64,000 nt of DNA from the NCBI RefSeq assembly GCF_036647415.1, contig NZ_JAVXKG010000005.1, positions 62,001-126,000 on the forward strand, read 5' to 3'. Positions 46,048 to 53,409 of this stretch are shown piece after piece. Numbering within the stretch: position 1 is the stretch's first letter; every line of letters starts with the position of its first letter. The notes beneath the pieces were generated by a model. The model searched no databases. It worked only from the letters and a program-made list of their open reading frames with translations, and was not told where the DNA came from. The DNA comes from Empedobacter sp036647415 (GTDB lineage Bacteria > Bacteroidota > Bacteroidia > Flavobacteriales > Weeksellaceae). The translations under genes were made by a program, and so were the position numbers.

Positions 46048-46615
46048 GTGCAATTTCTTTTCTAACTCGACTTAGACTTTCTGGTGTTATACCTAAATAG
46101 GATGCAATCATCCATTGTGGAATTCGTGAAAGTTGGTTAGGGTAGAGGCGTATAAATTCTAAATAACGTTTTTTTGCAGTAGCGCTTAAAAGTAAATTAA
46201 TACGGTCTTGTAGACTACGAACATGATTTTGGACCAATTTATTTTCCGCTATCAAATAATCAGGATTAAGACTTACAATTAAATTAACGATTTTTTCATT
46301 TAATAAAACAACTGTAGAATCCTCTATTGCTTGTATATAGAATTTAGATTGTTGTTTACAAAAAGAGCTATTTCTATCGCTTACAATCCAGTTTTCTGTA
46401 CCAAATTGCAAAACATGTTCTTTTCCATTTTCATCTATTGTGTATGAACGAATAACGCCAGATTCAACAAAAAAATAATCTTCAGAATATTCGCCTGGAA
46501 CTAAAATAAATTCATTCTTTTTAAACTTTTTTACAACTAAAGCGTTTTCTATTTTATTCCATTGTTCTTCTGTTAAATGGACAATGCTCAATAAATGTTT
46601 TTTATAATTTTCCAT
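46040..46615 (-). CDS. Crp/Fnr family transcriptional regulator
   Basis: 191 residues. The cyclic-nucleotide-binding-like barrel spans about 20-115 (EFILVPGEYSEDYFFVESGV), and a C-terminal helix-turn-helix has IPQWMIASYLGITPESLSRV. The Arg/Glu residues that bind cAMP are not conserved in an obvious way, so the ligand is unknown. It is divergent from the Rrf2 regulator gene with a 111-base gap that contains the Rrf2-type operator. Confidence 0.85.
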   Translation of the reverse strand: MENYKKHLLSIVHLTEEQWNKIENALVVKKFKKNEFILVPGEYSEDYFFVESGVIRSYTIDENGKEHVLQFGTENWIVSDRNSSFCKQQSKFYIQAIEDSTVVLLNEKIVNLIVSLNPDYLIAENKLVQNHVRSLQDRINLLLSATAKKRYLEFIRLYPNQLSRIPQWMIASYLGITPESLSRVRKEIAHG

Positions 46616-46634
46616 ACATAGGGTTGTATATCTA

Positions 46635-46642
46635 CAAATTTA
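46635..46642 (-). promoter_or_regulatory. -7 promoter element (TAAATTTG) of the Crp-like gene
   Basis: Reads TAAATTTG on the minus strand, 19 bases before the ATG. Confidence 0.5.
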
Positions 46643-46666
46643 CTAGATTTTATCGAATAAAAATAA

Positions 46667-46685
46667 TGTAACAAAAGTTATTACA
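46667..46685. promoter_or_regulatory. putative Rrf2 operator, site 1
   Basis: 19-bp imperfect palindrome TGTAACAAAAGTTATTACA with half-site TGTAAyAA. It lies 18 bases upstream of the -7 element of the Rrf2 gene, so a bound protein would cover the -33 region. A second copy with one base different lies before the target gene. Confidence 0.75.
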
Positions 46686-46702
46686 ATTAAAATTTTGTTT
46701 TT

Positions 46703-46710
46703 TATATTTG
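46703..46710 (+). promoter_or_regulatory. -7 promoter element (TATATTTG) of the Rrf2 gene
   Basis: Match to TAnnTTTG ending 16 bases before the ATG at 46727. Confidence 0.55.
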
Positions 46711-46726
46711 CATCATTAAATAGATT

Positions 46727-47137
46727 ATGATGAATAATTTAAGATTTGCAACAGCAATACATATTTTGGTATTAGCAGATAAATTTAAAAATGAGATAAT
46801 TACATCGGATTTTATTGCAGGAAGTATAAATGTAAATCCAGTAGTGGTTCGTCGTGAAATTAAATTTTTGAAAGACGCAGGTTTTATTGATTCAAAAAAA
46901 GGCAAAGAAGGAGGTTGTTTTTTAATAAAAAATGCAAGCGATATTCTATTGGGAGATGTATATAAGTTGGTAAATCAAGAAAATGTATTTGGTAAAATGA
47001 ATCATACTAATCCGAATTGTCCGATTGGTCTTGAGATGAATGCTAATTTAGATAGTTTATTTAGTAACGCAGAAGCAGAATTAATCAAAACGTTAAATAA
47101 TAAAACTTTAAAAGAATTTTCTGATCAATTTCAGTAA
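46727..47137 (+). CDS. Rrf2 family transcriptional regulator (YwnA-like)
   Basis: 136 residues. Winged helix with FATAIHILVLADKF, ITSDFIAGSINVNPVVVRRE and LKDAGFIDSKKGKEGGCFL, typical of the Rrf2 family. It lacks the three-Cys cluster of IscR/NsrR; only GGC and NCPIG Cys remain, so a Fe-S cluster is unlikely and thiol or other sensing is possible. The next gene encodes an NAD(P)-binding protein, the same order as ywnA-ywnB in Bacillus. Both genes carry the same 19-bp operator. Confidence 0.85.
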   Translation: MMNNLRFATAIHILVLADKFKNEIITSDFIAGSINVNPVVVRREIKFLKDAGFIDSKKGKEGGCFLIKNASDILLGDVYKLVNQENVFGKMNHTNPNCPIGLEMNANLDSLFSNAEAELIKTLNNKTLKEFSDQFQ

Positions 47138-47155
47138 AAATTTTTTATCTTTAAT

Positions 47156-47174
47156 TGTAACAAAAATTATTACA
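47156..47174. promoter_or_regulatory. putative Rrf2 operator, site 2
   Basis: TGTAACAAAAATTATTACA, identical to site 1 except for one base near the centre. It lies between the Rrf2 gene and the reductase gene, 27 bases before the ATG at 47202. A weak TATCTTTA element stands just before it, so the reductase can have its own repressed promoter. Confidence 0.75.
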
Positions 47175-47201
47175 TTATAAATTAAAAAAAAAATAATAAA
47201 C

Positions 47202-47858
47202 ATGAAAGTAGCAGTAATAGGAGCAACAGGATTTGTAGGCTCAGAAATTGTAAAAGAATTAGTAAGTAGAAATCAATCTATCAAAGCATTTGCAAGAAAT
47301 ACAGACAATGTTTTGGAGAGTAAAAATGTGGCTCCCGTACAAGTTGATGTGAATGATATTGAAGCGCTTGCGACAGATTTGCAAGGTGCAGATGTTGTGG
47401 TAAGTGCTTTTAATGCAGGTTGGACAAATCCTAATTTGTATGCTGATTTCTTGAAAGGTGTAAAAGCCATAGAAGAAGCTACGCAACGCGCTGGTGTAAA
47501 ACGTTTGATAGTTGTAGGAGGAGCGGGAAGTTTGTATGTAAATGAGCAAAAAGAGTTGCAATTGGTAGACGCTCCAGATTTTCCAGAAGAAATAAAACCA
47601 GGTGCAACGGCAGCAAGAGATTATTATAATTTATTGAAAAATAATACTGATTTGGATTGGACATTTTTCTCTCCAGCACCAGAAATGCACCAAGGAACTT
47701 CGGGCGTAAGAAAAGGAACGTATAGATTGGGAACAGATGTACCTGTTTTTGATGAAAATGGACGCAGTATTTTATCTGTAGAAGATCTTGCAGTGGTAAT
47801 TGCAGATGAAATAGAAAATGCGAAGTTTATAAAACAAAGATTTACAGCAGCTTACTAA
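47202..47858 (+). CDS. NAD(P)-binding oxidoreductase (YwnB-like, atypical SDR)
   Basis: 218 residues. Rossmann loop GATGFVG at 7-13, then DVVVSAFNAGWTNP, RLIVVGGAGSLYV and FFSPAPEMHQGT, typical of the NmrA/HSCARG-like reductases. It is the probable target of the upstream Rrf2 repressor. The substrate is unknown; electrophile or quinone reduction is a common guess for such pairs. Confidence 0.88.
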   Translation: MKVAVIGATGFVGSEIVKELVSRNQSIKAFARNTDNVLESKNVAPVQVDVNDIEALATDLQGADVVVSAFNAGWTNPNLYADFLKGVKAIEEATQRAGVKRLIVVGGAGSLYVNEQKELQLVDAPDFPEEIKPGATAARDYYNLLKNNTDLDWTFFSPAPEMHQGTSGVRKGTYRLGTDVPVFDENGRSILSVEDLAVVIADEIENAKFIKQRFTAAY

Positions 47859-47951
47859 TTTAGAGTTAAATAAATAAGATTAAGTAATTAAAATCTAAAG
47901 ATTACATTATTTGGTACGATTTATGAATTTTATGTATCAAATGTAAGTAAA

Positions 47952-48383
47952 ATGAAGTTGTATGTAGGAGTTGGCTTAGTCATCTTAAGCCTGAGTTTGA
48001 TTTTACTTTGTAACTTTTTAGATTTTAATCAATTATTTGACAAATTATTAGGTTTTGTAATTCTAATAAGCAGTTTATTAACCGCTTATTTAGGAGTTAG
48101 AAGAATTTTTAGTTTTTTTGATTACAATCGTATCATAAAAAAAGGACTAAAAGTAAAAGCACACATTGTAGAAATTAAGAGAACTTTGTTAAGTGTTAAT
48201 CATATTCCAGAATATATTGTGGAAGTATTTTATAAACATCCAAATACCAATCAAATGTATTATACCGAATTTGAGTATTTTGGAGATGTAAAAAATGATG
48301 TATCAATAAAAAAGGGAAAAGAAATAGATATTATTATCGATCCTCAAAATCCAAATAATATTTATTTTAAAAATCTGGTATAG
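47952..48383 (+). CDS. small membrane protein with DUF3592-like tail
   Basis: 143 residues. Two helices (about 4-24 and 32-52) precede a domain of 85 residues with KVKAHIVEIKRT, YIVEVFYKHPNTNQMYYTEFE and a closing IDIIIDPQNPNNIYF, a layout seen in DUF3592 proteins. The function is unknown. It is followed by two hairpins. Confidence 0.6.
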   Translation: MKLYVGVGLVILSLSLILLCNFLDFNQLFDKLLGFVILISSLLTAYLGVRRIFSFFDYNRIIKKGLKVKAHIVEIKRTLLSVNHIPEYIVEVFYKHPNTNQMYYTEFEYFGDVKNDVSIKKGKEIDIIIDPQNPNNIYFKNLV

Positions 48384-48401
48384 AGTTTCTTAATGTCGTA
48401 T

Positions 48402-48440
48402 AAAAAAAGATATTCATCATTTTGACGAATATCTTTTTTT
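48402..48440 (+). terminator. intrinsic terminator
   Basis: Stem AAAAAGATATTC / GAATATCTTTTT with T run, after the DUF3592-like gene. Confidence 0.85.
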
Positions 48441-48463
48441 ATTCTTAATCAATTTATAAAATT

Positions 48464-48499
48464 CATAAAAAAACACTTCATTACGAAGTGTTTTTTATG
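48464..48499 (-). terminator. intrinsic terminator
   Basis: Stem ATAAAAAACACTTC / GAAGTGTTTTTTAT with a 5-base loop. It serves the minus-strand gene at 48515-48925 and could act in both directions. Confidence 0.8.
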
Positions 48500-48514
48500 A
48501 ATTATAATTTTGTA

Positions 48515-48925
48515 TTATTTGATATATGTTTTATTTCCGTTGCTGTTTATGTAATATTTTCCTCCTCTTTCTCCAACATAAACCTTGTGACCATTGTATG
48601 TGCCTGCTTTAGAAGTTTTTGCAACATTAGTATTTTTAACTTCTTTTTTTGTAGTGTTTGCTTTAGAAGTTATGTCTTTTTTAGTTGCCTTTACATCTTT
48701 CTTCGCTGCGTCTGTTTTTTTAGTAGTTTCCGTTTTTACAGCTTTTTCATCTTTAGTTGCTTTCGCATCCATTTTTTTAGCTGTTGCATTGGCTTTTTGT
48801 TCTACTTTTTTCGCATCTTTTTTTACAGTTGTTTTAACTGGTTCTTTTGTTTGAGCTAAAACTGCAGTTGATCCTACAAATGCAAATAAGCTAAATGCGA
48901 TTGCTGTTTTTTTAATTAAATTCAT
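48515..48925 (-). CDS. secreted Lys/Ala-rich protein with PBCV-type basic adaptor motif
   Basis: 136 residues with a signal peptide (ending SVLAQT in the form AVLAQT). Residues about 25-105 are low-complexity Lys/Ala/Thr, made of imperfect repeats such as TKKTDAAKKDVKATKKD. The last 27 residues (GHKVYVGERGGKYYINSNG) match the PBCV-specific basic adaptor domain, a short strand motif first named in chlorella viruses and also seen in bacteria. The basic tail suggests binding to nucleic acid or to anionic surface polymer (inference). Confidence 0.7.
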   Translation of the reverse strand: MNLIKKTAIAFSLFAFVGSTAVLAQTKEPVKTTVKKDAKKVEQKANATAKKMDAKATKDEKAVKTETTKKTDAAKKDVKATKKDITSKANTTKKEVKNTNVAKTSKAGTYNGHKVYVGERGGKYYINSNGNKTYIK

Positions 48926-49052
48926 AGCTTTTCGTTTTAATTTTGATTGTTTAGATAAAAATTTTTAAATATTAAACACTACAACACAATTGATGTGCCA
49001 AAGCATGCTATAAAAGATAAAAGTAAACTTAAGATTAGCTTAAGGCAAATTT

Positions 49053-49418
49053 CTATTTCAAATGATCCAATAACATCTCTGCCGTAGCAGGATTTGTAGC
49101 AAGCGGAATATTATGTACATCACACAATCTCAATAACATATTTACATCGGGTTCGTGAGGATGTTTTCCCATAGGATCACGAAAAAAGAAAACCATATTT
49201 GTTTTTCCTTCCACAACGCGAGCAGCAATTTGGGCATCTCCACCAAGTGGACCAGAAAGGTATCGAGTAACTGTTAACCCAGTTTGTTCTGCATATTTAC
49301 CTGTAGTTCCTGTGGCAACAAAAGTAATTTTATTATTGTTTAAAGCATCTTTGTGTTTCATTAAAAAATTAACCATTTCAGCTTTTTTTCCATCATGTGC
49401 GATTAATGCTATTTCCAT
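49053..49418 (-). CDS. mgsA: methylglyoxal synthase
   Basis: 121 residues, slightly shorter than most. The substrate site is complete: LIAHDGKK with His8 and Lys12, ATGTTG, GPLGGD with the catalytic Asp61, and PHEPD with His88. It makes methylglyoxal from dihydroxyacetone phosphate as a glycolytic overflow route. It is alone on its strand. Confidence 0.93.
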   Translation of the reverse strand: MEIALIAHDGKKAEMVNFLMKHKDALNNNKITFVATGTTGKYAEQTGLTVTRYLSGPLGGDAQIAARVVEGKTNMVFFFRDPMGKHPHEPDVNMLLRLCDVHNIPLATNPATAEMLLDHLK

Positions 49419-49516
49419 ATTTTTTTCTATTTGACTGATAAATCTTACTTTTGTACAAATTTAAAAGAACAATCTTAATTTATAGATACGATTAAGATTA
49501 TAAATCTGATTAAACC

Positions 49517-50566
49517 ATGAATTTTAATTTACTAACGGTAAAAGAGATTATCAAACTAACGGATGATGCCGTACAAATTAGTTTTGATGTTCCAGAAGAA
49601 TTACATACAGCCTATAATTTTTTACCAGGACAATATATAACGTTAAATATCAATGGAGAACGTAGAGATTATTCTCTATGTACTTCACCAAATGATAAAA
49701 AGTGGAGTATTGGAGTAAAATCTCAACCAAATGGTAAAATTTCTAATTATCTTTTCAATGAAGTAAAAGTTGGTGATAAATTAGAAGTTTCTACACCAAA
49801 TGGACGTTTTACAATACCTACAAAACCCAATGAGAAGCGTACACTAATTGCTTTTACAGCAGGAAGTGGAATTACGCCAATTATGAGTATGTTAGAGTAT
49901 ACTTTACAGACAGAAGAATGGGTGAATTTTCATATTTTTTATGTGAATAAAGATGAAAATTCAATCATGTTTAAAGAGCGTTTAACAGAGTTGAAACAAC
50001 GCTATCCAAACAATGTTTTTATTCATCATTTTTATACAAGACAAGAACAAGAAAACTTTATTTACAACGGACGAATTGATGAAAAGAAATTTGATTTAAT
50101 TTTAAATCAGATTATAGATATCAACGAAGTTGATGAAGCGATGCTTTGTGGACCAGAAGAAATGATTTTGACTTTAGCGAAAAAAATTAATGAAGCTGGA
50201 ATTATAGAGAAAAGAATTCATTTCGAATTGTTTAATCCATCTATCAAATCAGAAAATATTTTCACAAAACATGATGATGGACCACAAACCGTAAAAGTTT
50301 CTGTAACATTAGATGGTGAAACAACTGAAATAACGTGGGATAGAGGAAAAAATTTGATCGATGCGATGTTAGAAGCTGATGTTGACGCACCATATTCTTG
50401 TAAAGGAGGCGTTTGTTCGTCTTGTATGTGTAAGATTACAGAAGGTGAGGTTCATGTTGGAGACAATTTTGTTTTGACAGATTCTGATTACGAAGATGGT
50501 ATGACATTGGCGTGTATATCTCGTCCCAAAACAGCCACTTTAGCAATAGATTTTGACGATGTTTAA
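49517..50566 (+). CDS. PaaE-like ferredoxin reductase (FAD, NAD, 2Fe-2S)
   Basis: 349 residues with three modules: an FAD barrel (RDYSLCTSPND), an NAD-binding domain (FTAGSGITPIMSM, MLCGPEEM) and a C-terminal plant-type ferredoxin whose Cys ligands are in YSCKGGVCSSCMCK and later LACISRP. It delivers electrons from NAD(P)H to an oxygenase. The closest well-known relative is PaaE of phenylacetyl-CoA epoxidase, but no other paa gene is in the window, so the partner is open. A terminator follows. Confidence 0.85.
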   Translation: MNFNLLTVKEIIKLTDDAVQISFDVPEELHTAYNFLPGQYITLNINGERRDYSLCTSPNDKKWSIGVKSQPNGKISNYLFNEVKVGDKLEVSTPNGRFTIPTKPNEKRTLIAFTAGSGITPIMSMLEYTLQTEEWVNFHIFYVNKDENSIMFKERLTELKQRYPNNVFIHHFYTRQEQENFIYNGRIDEKKFDLILNQIIDINEVDEAMLCGPEEMILTLAKKINEAGIIEKRIHFELFNPSIKSENIFTKHDDGPQTVKVSVTLDGETTEITWDRGKNLIDAMLEADVDAPYSCKGGVCSSCMCKITEGEVHVGDNFVLTDSDYEDGMTLACISRPKTATLAIDFDDV

Positions 50567-50585
50567 AGACATGTTTTAAATAAAT

Positions 50586-50624
50586 AAAAAAAGACAGAAA
50601 ATTTATATTTTCTGTCTTTTTTTA
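50586..50624 (+). terminator. intrinsic terminator
   Basis: Stem AAAAAAGACAGAAAAT / ATTTTCTGTCTTTTTT with a T run, after the PaaE-like gene. Confidence 0.85.
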
Positions 50625-50668
50625 TGAAAAGCCAAATTTTGAAAATAAAGCTATTTTTTTTCAATTTT

Positions 50669-50704
50669 GTATCGAGAATAAGGTTTTAGAACTGATGAAT
50701 TTTA
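50669..50704. repeat. truncated copy of the 58-kb palindromic repeat
   Basis: GTATCGAGAATAAGGTTTT, then GAACTGATGAATTTTA. Both blocks occur in the same order at 58128-58146 and 58211-58226 (one mismatch in the second), but here the 64 bases between them are missing. Confidence 0.75.
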
Positions 50705-50739
50705 TTTAAAATTTACAAGAGTAAACTTAATATAAACTT

Positions 50740-52059
50740 TTATTCCTCATCAAACATATCTTTGAACGAGATAACTTCTCGTCCAGGTAATATAAGATTT
50801 AGTACCACACCTATTATTGATGCTAAAGCCATTCCTTCTAATGAAAACATATTTCCGATATGTATTGCTGCACCTCCAATTCCAATAATTAAAATAACAG
50901 ATGAAATAATAAGGTTTCTTTTGATTTTAAAATCGACTTTATTTTCGATTAACATTCTTAAACCACTTGATGCAATTATTCCGAATAATAATATAGAAAC
51001 TCCGCCCATTACAGGTGAAGGAATTGTACTTAATAATGCCGAAATTTTACCACAAAATCCAAATAATATAGCAAAACAAGCAGCACCAATAAAAACATAA
51101 ATACTAAAAGCTCTTGTTATGGCTAGAACACCAATATTTTCACCATAAGTTGTATTTGGCGGACCTCCAATACAAGCCGCAATCATTGTTGCAATACCAT
51201 CTCCTAACATTGATCTGTCTAATCCTGGATCTTCAATCAAATCTTTATTTACAACTTTACTTAAAACTAATTGATGTCCGATATGTTCTGCAATTGGAAC
51301 TATTGTTACAGGAATCATTAAGAAAATAACATACCATGATAATGATGGTTGATAATCTATAAATGGAACAGTAAATGGCGGAACCATAAACCAACTTGCT
51401 TGTTTTACAGGTTCTAAATCGACAACACCCATTGTTATAGAAAAAAGATATCCACCAATTATACCAACTAAAATAGGAATAACACTTAAAAAACCTTTGC
51501 TAAATATTGCTGTGATAATGGTAATGATTAACGTTACAAAGCCAATCGTAACATAGGTTAAATCGTATTTTCCTGACGGATTATTTGTAACCATACTGAT
51601 TGCCGTAGATGCTAATCCTAGTCCAATAACCATTATTACAGGACCAACAACAATAGGTGGTAAAAGATTCATTAACCATTTTGTACCCGCTTTTGCAATT
51701 AACAATGCAACAATAGAGTAAGTAACTCCGACAAGAAAACTTCCGACAAGAAAACTTCCAACCTCAATTCCACTTGTGGGATTTGCTTCTAAAGCTTTCA
51801 TTGCGATAATTGGGTTAATAAAAGCAAAAGATGAACCTAAATATGAAGGTACTTTTCCTTTTGTAATCAAGATGAAAACTAAAGTTCCTATTCCGCTAGA
51901 AATTAAGGCTATTGCAGGACTCATTCCTGTAAGAGCTGGGACCAAAACAGTCGCGCCAAACATTGCAAATAAATGCTGAATACTCAGTAATATTCCTTGT
52001 CCTAATTTGGGTTTTTGATTGATTGCTAAGACAATATTATTGTCATTTTTTTGCTTCAT
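50740..52059 (-). CDS. uracil-xanthine permease (NCS2 family)
   Basis: 439 residues, about 12-14 helices. It begins with LGQGILLSIQHLFAMFGATVLVP and has the NCS2 signature GGPPNTTYGENIGVLAITR. It imports uracil or a related base with protons. An in-frame 15-base tandem duplication (51728-51757) gives VGSFLVGSFLVG at about residues 101-112. Homology to UraA is clear; a purine substrate is less likely. Confidence 0.9.
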   Translation of the reverse strand: MKQKNDNNIVLAINQKPKLGQGILLSIQHLFAMFGATVLVPALTGMSPAIALISSGIGTLVFILITKGKVPSYLGSSFAFINPIIAMKALEANPTSGIEVGSFLVGSFLVGVTYSIVALLIAKAGTKWLMNLLPPIVVGPVIMVIGLGLASTAISMVTNNPSGKYDLTYVTIGFVTLIITIITAIFSKGFLSVIPILVGIIGGYLFSITMGVVDLEPVKQASWFMVPPFTVPFIDYQPSLSWYVIFLMIPVTIVPIAEHIGHQLVLSKVVNKDLIEDPGLDRSMLGDGIATMIAACIGGPPNTTYGENIGVLAITRAFSIYVFIGAACFAILFGFCGKISALLSTIPSPVMGGVSILLFGIIASSGLRMLIENKVDFKIKRNLIISSVILIIGIGGAAIHIGNMFSLEGMALASIIGVVLNLILPGREVISFKDMFDEE

Positions 52060-52206
52060 TTTAAAAGAAATTGATTGTGTCGTGTTTGTTTTGCAAAAGT
52101 AGTTTAAAACAGAGAGTTTTTAATTGAAATTTTGTAAGTTTTTCCACTAATTATATAAGAAAGTAATCCATTAAAAAGTAGAAATTTGTAAAAGAAAATA
52201 GAACAA

Positions 52207-52422
52207 ATGGAAACAAACGAATTAAAGTTTAAAACAAATATAAATTGTGGTGGTTGTGTAAGTAAAGTAAAACCATTTTTAGACAATTTAGAAGGAGTAG
52301 AGGCGTGGGAAGTTGATACTGATAATGTCGATAAAATTTTAACAGTAAAAACAAAAATTGCTGATGAAGATATTATCGATACAATAGAAGGAGTTGGTTT
52401 TAAAGCCGAATTGATACAATAA
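52207..52422 (+). CDS. heavy-metal-associated (HMA) domain protein
   Basis: 71 residues, a single ferredoxin-like HMA fold with the metal site NCGGC (Cys14, Cys17) and the closing GVGFKAELIQ. It is like CopZ-type copper chaperones, although the metal-site Met of GMxCxxC is replaced by Asn (NINCGGC). No copper ATPase is adjacent. It has its own terminator. Confidence 0.85.
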   Translation: METNELKFKTNINCGGCVSKVKPFLDNLEGVEAWEVDTDNVDKILTVKTKIADEDIIDTIEGVGFKAELIQ

Positions 52423-52448
52423 TTTAGATATTTTTGGTTAATTTTGAA

Positions 52449-52484
52449 TGATTCCTTGCTAAAATTTGGCAAGGAATTTTTTTA
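52449..52484. terminator. bidirectional intrinsic terminator
   Basis: Stem ATTCCTTGC / GCAAGGAAT with a 10-base loop and seven T, between the HMA gene and the converging NYN gene. Confidence 0.8.
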
Positions 52485-52489
52485 TACGT

Positions 52490-53260
52490 TTATTTTCGTT
52501 TTACTAAAGGATGATTTAATTCTCCAACTTCATTTTTAATAATTTCAAAATCTGTTAAATTATCAAATAATTTAGATAACGAAGTAAAACCGTATGTTCT
52601 AGCATCAAAACTTGGATCTATTTTTCGAATATTAGCTCCGACTTTAGAAATATGTGCAATATCATTATCATTTGTAGAAATTTCAAAAGCTTTAAAAATA
52701 GTCTCTTGATCTTTTTCTGATAGAAAACTCTTATTTTTTGTTTTTCTAGATACAGTTCCTTTTTTAGGAGTAGCTTTTGTATTTATTTTTTTAGGAATAA
52801 CTTGTGTCTTAACAGGTGGTTTTGGCGAAATATTTTCGGTATATGTAAAAATATCACACGATTTCACAAACGCTTCGGGAGTCTTTTTTTCTCCAATTCC
52901 CATTACAAATAAACCTTCTTCTCTTATTCTTTTTGCTAATCCAGTATAATCACTATCGCTAGAAACAATACAAAAACCTTCTATATTTTTACCATGTAAA
53001 ATATCCATAGCATCTATAATTAATGCACCATCAGTTGAATTTTTACCCGTTGTGTATGAAAATTTCTGAATTGGATTAATCGAAAATTGATTAATTAAAT
53101 CTTTCCAAGAATTCATAGTAGTAGAAGTCCAATCTCCATAAATTCTTCTAATTGTTGCTTTACCATATTTCGAAACTTCCTCTATCGTTTCTTTTAATAA
53201 TTTGGCTTGCGCGTTATCTCCATCAATTAGAATAGCAATATTAAATTTTTTTTCACTCAT
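52490..53260 (-). CDS. NYN domain RNase-like protein with OST-HTH/LOTUS domain
   Basis: 256 residues. The NYN (LabA-like PIN fold) domain at 1-145 carries ILIDGDNA with the first Asp, STDGALIIDAMDIL and IVSSDSDYTGLAKRIRE, the acidic residues of a metal-dependent nuclease. A basic linker (145-180) leads to an OST-HTH/LOTUS domain with ISKVGANIRKIDPSFDARTYGFTSLSKL. Proteins of this build are thought to bind and cut structured RNA. It is monocistronic. Confidence 0.88.
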   Translation of the reverse strand: MSEKKFNIAILIDGDNAQAKLLKETIEEVSKYGKATIRRIYGDWTSTTMNSWKDLINQFSINPIQKFSYTTGKNSTDGALIIDAMDILHGKNIEGFCIVSSDSDYTGLAKRIREEGLFVMGIGEKKTPEAFVKSCDIFTYTENISPKPPVKTQVIPKKINTKATPKKGTVSRKTKNKSFLSEKDQETIFKAFEISTNDNDIAHISKVGANIRKIDPSFDARTYGFTSLSKLFDNLTDFEIIKNEVGELNHPLVKRK

Positions 53261-53409
53261 TGGTTCTGATGATTATTAATCTTAAACAATTTTTATAAAG
53301 GTAAAGATAATAACCAGAATTTATAAGAAATTAAACTGAATATATGTATTTATTTTTTAGGATTTATATTTAAAAAATGATTAACTTAAAAACGACTAAA
53401 TGATATGAA

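Noticed and set aside
44607..46053. DUF4241 gene plus membrane protein as a contact-dependent or defence island
   Set aside because: No nuclease, toxin, Rhs or secretion gene accompanies them; the region around is housekeeping.
48488..48859. Long plus-strand frame rich in Phe, Ser and Cys
   Set aside because: It is the antisense of the Lys/Ala-rich gene, and the composition is what the reverse of Lys/Ala codons gives. The minus frame has a signal peptide and a known C-terminal motif.
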